Source: Terrimonas rubra
GTDB lineage: Bacteria > Bacteroidota > Bacteroidia > Chitinophagales > Chitinophagaceae
Direction: 5' to 3'
Assembly: GCF_042686025.1 (NCBI RefSeq)
Contig: NZ_JBHUOZ010000001.1
Location: forward strand, 496,001-560,000
DNA: 64,000 nucleotides
A program made the position numbers and the translations under genes. Below the pieces are notes generated by a model, which was given only the letters and a program-made list of their open reading frames with translations, was not told the DNA's origin and searched no databases. Below are positions 8,614 to 16,813 of the stretch, in pieces (the stretch's first letter is position 1; the number at the start of each line of letters is the position of its first letter).

Positions 8614-8644
8614 TTGCCGGCGGTAACACAGGTAGTTAGTTTTG
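8614..8644 (+). promoter_or_regulatory. Bacteroidetes-type promoter (TTG-20 nt-TAGTTTTG)
   Basis: TTG at 8614-8616, spacer of 20 nt, TAGTTTTG at 8637-8644. The -7 box covers the alternative TTG start at 8642, which decides in favour of ATG 8669. Confidence 0.7.
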
Positions 8645-8668
8645 GCCTTCATTAAAACGCTCTACCAC

Positions 8669-10114
8669 ATGAAACCCTTACAACTATTAACCGTATTGGC
8701 CGCCATCCTTATCTTTTCGTCCTGCAAAAAGGGCCTGGGCGATGATAATACCAACCCCTTTGAAAATGCCACACCCGTTGTTACCGAAAAAGGCACACCA
8801 CTGGGCAGCGCCACCAGTTACCCGGTTAATGCATCGGCTACCACTATTACCTCAGCCGATGGCAAGCTGGACCTTATCATCCCTGCCGGGGCTTTCAGCA
8901 GCGCTACCACGGTATCTATACAACCCATCAGCAACCTGGCACCCTTAGGGTTAAGTACCGGTTACCGTTTATTACCCGAAGGCGTTACCTTCTCTAAACC
9001 TATCACACTGCGTTTTCATTATACCGATGCTGATCTTGGTACTGCTGTGGAAGATTTTTTATGGATCAATACCCAGAACAATGATGGCACCTGGTCAGGC
9101 ATTAAAAACAGTGTGGTTGATAAAGCCACTAAAACCATTACGGTGGAAACCACCCATTTCAGCGACTGGACCATCGGCCGTTTTATGGATCTTACCTTAA
9201 CACCGGCCCGCGCCACGGTAAAAGTGAATGAAACGCTCAACCTGAGCATTACCGGCTTTTTAGAAACCGACGAAAACAGGGATGACCTGCTGGTGCCTTT
9301 ATCGCCTGTAAAATTTGGCCCCAATACCAAAGTAACCGAGGAGCAACAGATACTGTTGGCCACACAGCAATTCCTGAGTTTTAATATTAAGGAGTGGATG
9401 GTGAACGGCGCTACTTCAGGCGGCCGCTTTGGCAGCATTGAACCCGGCAACCTGCATGCGGTATACAAGGCGCCCGGCACAGTACCCAACCCGGCCAAGG
9501 TAAGCCTGAGTGTAAATATGGTGGCCCGTAAACGCAACCTGCCCAATACCAATTATATGCTGGTATCGGAAGTAACCATCATCGGCAGTCCTTATTACCT
9601 GCGCCTGAAAGTAGATGGCGGCGAATATTTTTATACCGAATATGGTGTGGGTGGTGTGTTACCCGCCGATAATAATAATTTCCAGATGGTGAACTGTGGT
9701 GTAACCGATGAAGGCTTTTTGCAGATTGCGGCCGGTTACTATGCCAACTCCAACCTTACCAATAGCTTTACCATCAACATTAAAAAAACAACCAGCGGCA
9801 GTTACAGCCTCAACTGTTTTAACAATACCAGCGGCCAGGCCGATGAAATGGTGTTTATGCCCGCCAGCAATGGCATCGGTTACCAGAACAACTATGTGGT
9901 GCGCAGCCGTAATGCACAAAACAACTGTACGTCCACCTATAAATGTGCAGCCATTAATACCAGCTTTACCAAATTTGGCGCCGGCCGCATGACCGAGGTA
10001 GAGGGCAGTTTCTCCGGCACCCTGTATTACAATGGTCTCGATTTTGACAGCCAGTGTAAATCAAGCGAAGCCCATAATGTTAGCGGCGATTTTTTGCTGA
10101 TGCGTTTGAATTAA
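8669..10114 (+). CDS. Large lipoprotein with ZU5-like domain
   Basis: Start chosen at ATG 8669, because a TTG at 8642 lies inside the promoter -7 box; the product is then 481 aa. It begins with a lipoprotein signal (AAILIFSSCKK). Residues about 45-160 contain ADGKLDLIIPAGAFSS and VSIQPISN followed by PEGVTFSKPITLRFHY, the pattern of a ZU5-like beta domain seen in many Bacteroidota surface lipoproteins. The C-terminal half is beta-rich without a recognised domain and holds several cysteines. The IPAGAF core is shared with the lipoprotein at 15097-16179. It is probably surface or periplasmic; binding partner unknown. Confidence 0.75.
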   Translation: MKPLQLLTVLAAILIFSSCKKGLGDDNTNPFENATPVVTEKGTPLGSATSYPVNASATTITSADGKLDLIIPAGAFSSATTVSIQPISNLAPLGLSTGYRLLPEGVTFSKPITLRFHYTDADLGTAVEDFLWINTQNNDGTWSGIKNSVVDKATKTITVETTHFSDWTIGRFMDLTLTPARATVKVNETLNLSITGFLETDENRDDLLVPLSPVKFGPNTKVTEEQQILLATQQFLSFNIKEWMVNGATSGGRFGSIEPGNLHAVYKAPGTVPNPAKVSLSVNMVARKRNLPNTNYMLVSEVTIIGSPYYLRLKVDGGEYFYTEYGVGGVLPADNNNFQMVNCGVTDEGFLQIAAGYYANSNLTNSFTINIKKTTSGSYSLNCFNNTSGQADEMVFMPASNGIGYQNNYVVRSRNAQNNCTSTYKCAAINTSFTKFGAGRMTEVEGSFSGTLYYNGLDFDSQCKSSEAHNVSGDFLLMRLN

Positions 10115-10137
10115 TTTCAACAACTATGACTATTCAT

Positions 10138-10170
10138 AAAGCGTTTGCCAGGTATGGTAAGCGCTTTTTT
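10138..10170 (+). terminator. Probable terminator after ZU5 lipoprotein
   Basis: An imperfect stem AAAGCG...GCC / GGT...CGCTTT is followed by a T run. Confidence 0.55.
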
Positions 10171-10200
10171 ATTTTACCGGCTGCAGTAATACTAATCATC

Positions 10201-10330
10201 CCTCGTTGCGACGCTCCGTTCATCGTTCGGTTCGCTAATCAGCATCGTATGATGCGGCAGTCGTTTCTTTAGCGTGGCTTGTCTGCCGGGTCCCCCGGTC
10301 TACAAAACGGGAGACCGTATGACCCGGCAG
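10201..10330. repeat. Dispersed GTTGCGACGC element plus nested hairpin
   Basis: GTTGCGACGC...TTCATCGTTCGGTTC at 10205-10234 matches a copy at 55965-55993. It is followed by a nested hairpin: outer arms CTGCCGGGTC (10283-10292) and GACCCGGCAG (10321-10330), inner arms CGGTCT and AGACCG. A related GCCGGGTCTCC hairpin lies at about 56278-56304. No protein-coding content. Confidence 0.65.
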
Positions 10331-10401
10331 AACCACCGCACACCTGAACCTTAATTTTTTGTAACTTAGTAACAATACCGTTAACCTTAACACCCATACT
10401 T

Positions 10402-10971
10402 ATGAGCAACGCCAACGAAGCCGGTGGCTTTATACCCAAACATGGTGGGTACCGCAGTTTGATCAGTTACCAGAAAGCCGAAATTATTTACGATGGCACC
10501 GTGTTTTTTTGTAACCGTTTTTTCCGCAAGTACGACCGCACCATTGATCAGATGGTACAGGCCGCCCGATCAGGTAAACAGAATATTGCCGAAGCCAGTA
10601 TGGCCTCCGCCACCTCCAAGGAAACCGAAATTAAACTCACCAATGTAGCCCGTGCCAGCCTGGAAGAACTGATGATTGATTATGAAGACTACCTGCGCAT
10701 ACACAAACTGGAACAATGGTCCCGTACCCATCCCTACTCCATAAGATTTGATGAATTAAACCAGGTACCCAATGCCACTTATCAAACCTATCAAAAAGCC
10801 ATAGAGCATGAAAACCCCGAGATCAGCGCCAACTTTTTACGCTGCCTGGTTAACGTTACCTCTTATATACTGGGCAAACAAATAAAGGCACTGGAAATTG
10901 CTTTTATTAATGAAGGCGGTTTAAGAGAGCGGATGACCAGGGCCAGGCTGAATAAAAGAAATAATAAATAG
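10402..10971 (+). CDS. Four-helix-bundle suffix-domain protein (IVP-like)
   Basis: A 189-aa, helix-rich protein with the pattern of the Bacteroidota four-helix-bundle suffix family, related to the 23S rRNA intervening-sequence proteins: YRSLISYQKAEIIYDGTVFF at the start, then FFRKYDRTIDQMVQAARSGK, QNIAEAS, and ARASLEELMIDYEDYL. These proteins form small bundles and often oligomerise; no enzymatic residues are known and their role is unclear. The C-terminus is basic (RARLNKRNNK). It stands alone between repeats and an XRE regulator, without an obvious partner. Confidence 0.8.
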   Translation: MSNANEAGGFIPKHGGYRSLISYQKAEIIYDGTVFFCNRFFRKYDRTIDQMVQAARSGKQNIAEASMASATSKETEIKLTNVARASLEELMIDYEDYLRIHKLEQWSRTHPYSIRFDELNQVPNATYQTYQKAIEHENPEISANFLRCLVNVTSYILGKQIKALEIAFINEGGLRERMTRARLNKRNNK

Positions 10972-11115
10972 CAACAAACTACTACCCGGCAGGTGTAGAA
11001 CATGTACTCTGGCAACCCCAACTTATAAGCTATAATTTACATGTATTACACGGCCTACAGCAATTGGTTTTTACCCTACCCCGGCTAACGCCGGCCTGTT
11101 GCCGCGGGCGGGGCT

Positions 11116-11123
11116 TATCTTTG
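11116..11123 (+). promoter_or_regulatory. -7 promoter element TATCTTTG
   Basis: A perfect TAnnTTTG box 56 nt before the XRE-type regulator start. No clear -33 element at normal spacing. Confidence 0.4.
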
Positions 11124-11179
11124 TATTTTATGTATCTTTAGGTAAACACCTTTTGCCGGTAAACAATTAAATTTGCCCC

Positions 11180-11608
11180 ATGACAACACAAAACGCCATG
11201 CCAAAAAATAATATACACGAAGGCCGCAACATAAAACGTTTCCGCGAAATGCTGGGTATAAAACAGGAAGTACTTGCTGCCGACCTGGGCGATGACTGGA
11301 ATCAACAAAAGATATCCCTGCTGGAACAAAAAGAAATTATTGATCCTCCCCTGCTTAAACGTGTAGCCGATATTATGAACCTCCCCGTAGATGCCTTTAA
11401 GAATATGACTGATGACCAGGCGGTGAATATTATATCTAACACATTTCACGATACCCAAGGTTTGATTAATTACAACCCAACCTTTAATAATAACAATGTA
11501 GAGAAACTAATGCAGCTCCATGAACAGAAAATGGCTTTGTATGAAAGAATGTTGAAGGAAAAGGATGAAATAATGGCTAGACTGGAGAAATTTATAGAAA
11601 GAAAATAG
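11180..11608 (+). CDS. XRE-family helix-turn-helix regulator
   Basis: A 142-aa protein with a cro/C1-type HTH at residues about 14-70: NIKRFREMLGIKQEVLAADL, then WNQQKISLLEQKE as recognition helix region, and PPLLKRVADIMNLPVDAFKN. The C-terminal part (about residues 103-142, LMQLHEQKMALYERMLKEKD) is a heptad-like coiled coil, probably for dimerisation. ATG at 11180 is used; an internal ATG at 11198 is possible. It is followed by a terminator and then by the AT-rich KAP NTPase gene, so it could regulate that island, but it has its own transcript and base composition nearer to the core genes. Confidence 0.85.
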   Translation: MTTQNAMPKNNIHEGRNIKRFREMLGIKQEVLAADLGDDWNQQKISLLEQKEIIDPPLLKRVADIMNLPVDAFKNMTDDQAVNIISNTFHDTQGLINYNPTFNNNNVEKLMQLHEQKMALYERMLKEKDEIMARLEKFIERK

Positions 11609-11628
11609 TACGATACAAAATATTAAAG

Positions 11629-11652
11629 AAAAGGTCGCTTTGCGACCTTTTA
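11629..11652 (+). terminator. Terminator after XRE regulator
   Basis: Perfect stem AAAAGGTCGC / GCGACCTTTT with a TTT loop; it separates the regulator from the KAP gene. Confidence 0.8.
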
Positions 11653-11778
11653 ACGTACTTATCAGATCACAACAAAAACAACATATACTTTAATAAAATC
11701 AGTCCCCAATGTTACATTAAAAACGATTTATTACTTTACAATAAAACTTAAATTTCATCTTTTATATAAAAAGAAAAT

Positions 11779-13179
11779 ATGAATATTAAAAGCCCCAAAA
11801 TAGATGTAGATAACAATAATCCATTTTTAAATTGCAAGCTTAGCAGACAAAAATATGCTAACATTATCGTTAAATTAATTGAAAGCTATCCTTCTGGTTT
11901 TGTGTTAGCGTTAAATAACAAATGGGGTACAGGTAAGACAACATTTATTCAAATGTTACAAAGAAAACTAGAGCTAGATTTCTTTCCAACTATATATTTT
12001 AATGCATGGGAGCAAGATAACGAAACCAACCCTTTAAATATTTTTATAGGAGAGTTCATAGAACTGTTCGGCAAGAAAGATTCTAAAAAAATTCATAATC
12101 TAATTAAAAGTGCTGCTATAATTGTAAAATCAGCACTGCCCGCACTTATAAAAGGGGTATTCGGAAAGTTTATTGGCGATAAAACGACTTCAGAAATTGC
12201 AGAAGCAGTTTCTAAAGGAGCTGGCGACGTTTTTAAAAATGAAGTTGATGCTTATTTAGACAGGAAAAAAGCAATAGCCACATTTAGAGAAGATCTTACA
12301 TCGTTTGTAACTGAGCTTTCAAATGAAAAACCTTTAGTCATTTTTATCGATGAACTAGATAGGTGTAGGCCAGATTATGCAGTTCTCGTTCTAGAACAAA
12401 TCAAACATCTTTTTACAATTCCTAATATAATTTTTGTTTTGTCAATCGATAAGATTCAATTAAGTAATGCAATCAAAGGGTATTATGGTAGTGATAATAT
12501 TGATACAGAAGATTATTTAAAAAGATTTATTGATATTGAATATTCTTTACCAGAACCAGAATTTAACGTTTATTATCAATTCTTATTAGAGCATTATAAA
12601 ATTTATGAAATAATTTCCCAAAAAGGATTTCACCGACCTGACGACACCCATAGAACAATGCATTTAATAGTAGAAATATTAATGCATAATAACATAGGCA
12701 AATTAACGCTACGCCAGCAAGAAAGGTTCTTTGCTCATTTAACAATTTCATTAAGTTTATTAGAGCCAAACCAAATAATAAATACTAATTTCTTTACATT
12801 CCTAACTTTTTTAAAATTCTTTAATCCGGTATTTTTTAAGGGGCTTAGAGATAAGACAATATCGTTTGAATCATATCAGGAACACTTTCTTCTTGAATTT
12901 AATTTTGAAACAAGAACTAGAAGTCAATATAAGCACCCTCTTTCTCTTCTGGAGTTCACATTAGGGGTTGCATATCATGAGTTTACCAAGGCAACTAATA
13001 ATGACAAACTATTTAAATATAACGAAAAGCTAAACGAAGTTGAAATTCTCTTTAACTCAAAGATTAGTAAACTGCCGGACAATCAATGTTGGGAGTTAAT
13101 TAAAAGCATATCAGAAAATCAAAAAAATAACTTAACCCGAATATTTGAACTTATTGAAATGGGTGATATGTTCGATTAA
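11779..13179 (+). CDS. KAP-family P-loop NTPase, probable phage-defence protein
   Basis: A 466-aa KAP NTPase. Walker A is NKWGTGKTT (K53), the family's NAWEQ signature follows at 75-79, Walker B is VIFIDELDRC at 187-196 (D191, E192), and a YLKRFIDIEYSLP motif at 246-258 completes the core. Most KAP proteins have membrane helices between Walker A and B; here that segment (residues about 108-160) is only weakly hydrophobic and ends in a predicted helix, so a soluble or peripheral protein is likely. KAP NTPases are common in defence islands. The gene is visibly AT-rich compared with its left neighbours and faces a Shedu nuclease across 103 bp, which suggests joint acquisition. Mechanism and trigger are unknown. 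Confidence 0.85.
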   Translation: MNIKSPKIDVDNNNPFLNCKLSRQKYANIIVKLIESYPSGFVLALNNKWGTGKTTFIQMLQRKLELDFFPTIYFNAWEQDNETNPLNIFIGEFIELFGKKDSKKIHNLIKSAAIIVKSALPALIKGVFGKFIGDKTTSEIAEAVSKGAGDVFKNEVDAYLDRKKAIATFREDLTSFVTELSNEKPLVIFIDELDRCRPDYAVLVLEQIKHLFTIPNIIFVLSIDKIQLSNAIKGYYGSDNIDTEDYLKRFIDIEYSLPEPEFNVYYQFLLEHYKIYEIISQKGFHRPDDTHRTMHLIVEILMHNNIGKLTLRQQERFFAHLTISLSLLEPNQIINTNFFTFLTFLKFFNPVFFKGLRDKTISFESYQEHFLLEFNFETRTRSQYKHPLSLLEFTLGVAYHEFTKATNNDKLFKYNEKLNEVEILFNSKISKLPDNQCWELIKSISENQKNNLTRIFELIEMGDMFD

Positions 13180-13282
13180 TTATCGTCAGTAGTCTAGGCC
13201 GTGTCTTTAGTGACAGCAAAAACTAACAATATCATTCTTTAAAGCCGACTAATAGTTAATGCAGATTATCGGTAATGTCTTA

Positions 13283-14524
13283 CTATACTTTACCAGTGAC
13301 TACTTTATGCAATCCTTCTAGTTTTTTTAATAATTCATCGAAAGTCACTATATCAACGTTCTTTTGATTTGCCCTCAATAATTCAAAACATTTTGTTTGA
13401 TTACTGTTAAGTTTAGATTTTAATCCAATAACTAAAATTGCTTTAGGGTCGTATGAGGGATTTTCTTTTCCAAAGTCCTTAAGAAATGTATGTTTTTGAT
13501 CTAAACATTGATTTAAACCACCCGATAATTCATCAGCCCAAGCGAACACATCTGGTTTTCGGTATGCAGTCGGCTTTAGTAGTTCCTTATTATGTGTTTT
13601 AATTTCTAAAAGGGCAAAATTATCACTTAAATTGCTTGCAAAAAGAAAATCCACTACGCGTCCTTCAGCGTTTTCGATAGTTTTACCACCGACATATGCT
13701 TTTCCTTTTTTTAAGATAACTTGATATGGGAACAGATGAGTAAGAACCCAAGAGTATTTTTCAAAAAAAATCTGCCATTGCTCTTCATTATCATTTGTAA
13801 CTGTTAGTAACTTTTTGAACTTCTCAATAACATCTTCTAAATAAACTATATCTAGTTTTTCTTTGGTCTTTATGAAGTGTGAAGTGGTAATAATTTTACC
13901 AGATGGAAGTTTTTCAAAAACTTTTGCAAGTGTTTCTACATCTCTAGGTGTAATTTTTTCGAATGAACCAAATTTACTTAGATATTGTTCAAGTTCACCT
14001 GCTGTTAGTTTCTTTTCTATTGGTGCAATCTTAGTTGTAAGTCTTGAAAGTTCATTGGTAATTAAAAGTTTTCTATTACTATCGACAATCAAAAACTCTT
14101 TATAAATATTTTTTAATATTTTTTCCACATCGCCCCAATTCAATGTAATAGTCTTTTTTGCAAACCTATTTTGTATGTTTATGCCAAAAATAATATTCTC
14201 TACTTCTCTAAATCTTGAATAGATTAATTGCAAAAAGCTTTTAATTCTTTTTGTTCTGAATCCATAACCTAAAGTTTTTTTGAAATCATTTGGTACTGCC
14301 TCAAGAGTCGACCACCCTCTAAATTCAATTTTTTTGATTTTTTTTGGTGTCACTTGCCCTGTCGAGCGATTTAATGAATATGGATAAACTATAATTATTT
14401 TTTCTTTCTTATAAATCTCTTTTGCTTTATGAACAGGATTACGATCTTCACCATAGAAATAAAATACTTCTTTCCCTTGATCTTCCGAAAATTGATTTTC
14501 TGTAGATGGTTGAATATGCTTCAT
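13283..14524 (-). CDS. sduA: Shedu-type (DUF4263) anti-phage nuclease
   Basis: A 413-aa protein whose C-terminal part (about residues 245-400) is a DUF4263 PD-(D/E)xK-type domain: WQIFFEKYSWVLTHLFPYQV, then the acidic position D292 in GRVVDFLFAS, the ExK motif E307-I-K309 in ALLEIKTH, and GGLNQCLDQ with Q339. The first 240 residues are a family-specific N-terminal region, as expected for Shedu proteins, whose N-termini vary and are thought to sense infection. Shedu SduA is a single-gene anti-phage system whose DUF4263 domain is a nuclease. The gene is AT-rich, monocistronic and convergent with the KAP NTPase. The catalytic triad looks intact. Symbol given by family resemblance. Confidence 0.85.
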   Translation of the reverse strand: MKHIQPSTENQFSEDQGKEVFYFYGEDRNPVHKAKEIYKKEKIIIVYPYSLNRSTGQVTPKKIKKIEFRGWSTLEAVPNDFKKTLGYGFRTKRIKSFLQLIYSRFREVENIIFGINIQNRFAKKTITLNWGDVEKILKNIYKEFLIVDSNRKLLITNELSRLTTKIAPIEKKLTAGELEQYLSKFGSFEKITPRDVETLAKVFEKLPSGKIITTSHFIKTKEKLDIVYLEDVIEKFKKLLTVTNDNEEQWQIFFEKYSWVLTHLFPYQVILKKGKAYVGGKTIENAEGRVVDFLFASNLSDNFALLEIKTHNKELLKPTAYRKPDVFAWADELSGGLNQCLDQKHTFLKDFGKENPSYDPKAILVIGLKSKLNSNQTKCFELLRANQKNVDIVTFDELLKKLEGLHKVVTGKV

Positions 14525-15096
14525 TAAAAATGTTGTTTTTATAAAAACCGCCGCTAAAACAAAGTATAATTGCTACACACAAAGAACTATTACTAATCAG
14601 ATAGTAGTAATTGTTATAGAATTATAAAAAAATTAATTACGTTAACTAATGAGCAGCAATTAGTATTAGTTTAATAGTTCGTTAATGGAGTTACGTTGTA
14701 CAATTGGTGGTTGTGCTTAGCTAAGATATTTTAATTAATTAATATTTGCAACAAGAATTATTGTATCCTTATATCCATTGTATGTCCCCAAATGAAAATA
14801 TACCGGCCAGGAATTATTGCATTCAGTATTTATTGTATCAGCCGCAAGGAGAATAAATCGGGCAGGGATTGCGGCGGCTACCCGGTGAGGGTCTGTGTGA
14901 CGGGGCTGGGCCGGAGTAATAGCGGAAAGCCCGGCGGCAAAGAAAAAAAATTAAATAATTGATTTTCAGTATCGTAACACTCATTTTTTTTCTTTGGCGG
15001 CCCGCCTAAAAAAATATTTCACCAACAGGGGTAACAAAAAAAACAGTTGGTTGATATAGTTACATGCAACGCATTTGTAACACAAAATCAATCAAT
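14525..15096. other. Island/core junction with candidate structured RNA and inverted repeat
   Basis: This 572-bp gap begins AT-rich (to about 14.8 kb) and then turns GC-rich, marking the right end of the defence island. At 14861-14939 lies an AGGGATTG...ATAGCGGAAAGCCCGG element similar to one at 34365-34457. At 14940-14952 and 14984-14996 there is a 13-bp perfect inverted repeat (AAAG plus eight A plus T). No gene is visible; the lipoprotein promoter probably lies near 15050-15078. Confidence 0.5.
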
Positions 15097-16179
15097 ATGA
15101 AAAAGAATGTATTTTTTGCCGCCGCCCTAACCTTATTTATTGCCGCCGGCATTACCGGTTGTAAAAAAGGCGCCGATGCCGTTTTACCCAAACAAAAAGA
15201 TGGAAAGAAACTGACCGAGTTTTTTGAAAAATACCAGCGCAGTGCCGAAACCTTTACAGTAGATGCCGCTACCGGTGGTGTAATTACTACCAGCAAAGGT
15301 AGCAAGCTAACCATACCGGCCGGCGCCTTTAAAAAACTGAACGGCAACCTGGTTGCCAGCGGTAATGTAAAAATAAAAGTGCTGGATATTTTTAAACCCA
15401 GCGATATGCTGCTGGGCAATAAACCTACCATTACCACAGGCGGTGCCATGCTGGAATCCTTTGGTGAAATAAGGGTAGATGCCACCATTAACGATACCGT
15501 TTTAGCCCTGAACGATAAACCCATTATGGTAGTAATGCCCGTAGGCAACGGCGCTACCGGCCAGCAAAGAGAAATACCCATGTGGAACGGTGTAGAACCC
15601 GACCAGATACAGGAGTATGTAATGAATGGCCATAACCATTTAAACCAGCCTACCACCGTAACCCAACAAGTGTTTATGGCTACTACCCTGCAATGGGAGC
15701 AGATAAACGGCCTGGGCGCTGCCACACCCACACAAAGCACTTTCCCTATAGATGCACTGGGCCAATGGCGTAACTGCGATGCCCTGTACAACGATCCACG
15801 CCCCAAAACCACCGTACTTGGCTATTTTGGCGACGGCTTTAACTCCGAAAGCAATGAAAATATTAACAGCTATATGAAACCCAGCATGCTGTTTTTTAAA
15901 ACAAAAACAACCAATACGCTTATCCGCTTTACCGTAGGCATACTGAATGCCGCACCAGGTAAAGATGGTTTCCTGAGTTACCAGAACAGTATACCCGTTG
16001 GACAAGAAGGAACTTTCCTCGCCATCAGCAGTAAAAACGATAAGTTTTATGCCGAAATGAAAGATGTAACCATCGGCACACCGGCACCAGGCGCCAATTT
16101 CTTCGGGGTAGATTTTAATATGACCGAAGTGTCAGAGAGTGGTTTGTTAAGCCTGATCAACCAACTGAACACTAAATAA
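15097..16179 (+). CDS. Lipoprotein of unknown function (IPAGAF domain)
   Basis: ATG 15097 is preferred over 15064 because it opens directly on a lipoprotein signal (MKKNVFFAAALTLF, lipobox ITGC near residue 23). The product is 360 aa. Residues about 65-155 carry SKLTIPAGAFKK, GNVKIKVLDIFKP and ESFGEIRVDAT, resembling the ZU5-like region of the lipoprotein at 8669-10114. The rest is not recognised; LGQWRNCDALY and an Asn-rich mid part are visible. It is monogenic, ending in a strong terminator. Probably a surface or periplasmic protein; no function is proposed. Confidence 0.75.
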   Translation: MKKNVFFAAALTLFIAAGITGCKKGADAVLPKQKDGKKLTEFFEKYQRSAETFTVDAATGGVITTSKGSKLTIPAGAFKKLNGNLVASGNVKIKVLDIFKPSDMLLGNKPTITTGGAMLESFGEIRVDATINDTVLALNDKPIMVVMPVGNGATGQQREIPMWNGVEPDQIQEYVMNGHNHLNQPTTVTQQVFMATTLQWEQINGLGAATPTQSTFPIDALGQWRNCDALYNDPRPKTTVLGYFGDGFNSESNENINSYMKPSMLFFKTKTTNTLIRFTVGILNAAPGKDGFLSYQNSIPVGQEGTFLAISSKNDKFYAEMKDVTIGTPAPGANFFGVDFNMTEVSESGLLSLINQLNTK

Positions 16180-16215
16180 TTTACTTCTAGACGGGGGCTC
16201 ACATACACACACGAC

Positions 16216-16247
16216 AAGAGTTGCCTTTTGGCAACTCTTCTTTTTTT
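16216..16247 (+). terminator. Terminator after lipoprotein gene
   Basis: Perfect 10-bp stem AAGAGTTGCC / GGCAACTCTT, loop tttt, followed by a T run. Its end touches the stop codon of the convergent gene and may serve both. Confidence 0.85.
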
Positions 16248-16722
16248 ATTTCATATCTGACCGTATAAAATCGACCAGCAGTTTAATACGGTAAAACAGG
16301 TTGCTGATCATTAAGGCCACATTGTTTTTAACCTGTGCTACACTGTTGCCATTCATCTGCTTCAGGTTTTTCAGCTCCACAATTTTTTCATCAATCTTAT
16401 CCATCAGTTTATCGGCATTCCAGCCCACGTAACGCCGGTTGCGTTCGTCCAGCACATGGTAGGGCTCTATATCGCCCACCCGCAGTTTTTTAAATTTGTA
16501 GTTTTTATCAATGGCATCCTGGTAGGCTTTATTGCTGAGCATATCAATAATAATATCGGCCGATACATTGTTTTTATAGGCATTGTAAAAAATGTTCAGG
16601 TTATCCCGCAGCTCCCTTATCAGCTGCCGGGTAATCACATCACTGGTCTTACTCTCCTTGTTTAAAAAAGTAATCAGGTCTTTTATGGGACCAATGCCGG
16701 TTTTTATCCACTCCAATTGCAT
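16246..16722 (-). CDS. Conserved hypothetical helical protein
   Basis: A 158-aa protein starting at ATG 16722. The open frame runs on to 17034, but that extension translates repeat DNA (it reads through the AAAGCTT and CGTCATG repeats) and should not be used. A perfect -7 box (TATATTTG on the minus strand, 16733-16726) lies only 3 nt before this ATG. The protein is helix-rich and charged with no signal peptide: WIKTGIGPIKDLITFLNKE at the start, RELRDNLNIFYNAYKNN, and RNRRYVGWNADKLMDKIDEK. I do not recognise a family. It is bounded by a terminator on one side and a repeat cluster on the other. Confidence 0.65.
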   Translation of the reverse strand: MQLEWIKTGIGPIKDLITFLNKESKTSDVITRQLIRELRDNLNIFYNAYKNNVSADIIIDMLSNKAYQDAIDKNYKFKKLRVGDIEPYHVLDERNRRYVGWNADKLMDKIDEKIVELKNLKQMNGNSVAQVKNNVALMISNLFYRIKLLVDFIRSDMK

Positions 16723-16725
16723 GAT

Positions 16726-16733
16726 CAAATATA
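16726..16733 (-). promoter_or_regulatory. -7 element TATATTTG, possibly leaderless transcript
   Basis: A perfect TAnnTTTG box ends 3 nt before ATG 16722, so transcription could begin at or very near the start codon. The -33 element is not clear. Confidence 0.4.
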
Positions 16734-16813
16734 ATTTATTTAGGGAAGCGGAAAGCTGAAGGCTGAAAGCGGAAAGCTTTTTGAAAATCTTTTTTCGAGG
16801 GAACGTCCCGTTA

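Noticed and set aside
9019..9552. 177-aa antisense frame inside the ZU5 lipoprotein
   Set aside because: No recognisable features; the sense gene has a signal peptide, promoter and terminator.
10283..10330. Nested hairpin considered as a terminator or tRNA-like fold
   Set aside because: No T run on either strand and no tRNA arms; better explained as part of the dispersed element.
15060..15812. 250-aa antisense frame
   Set aside because: Antisense to the lipoprotein at 15097; no family resemblance and it runs out through the promoter region.
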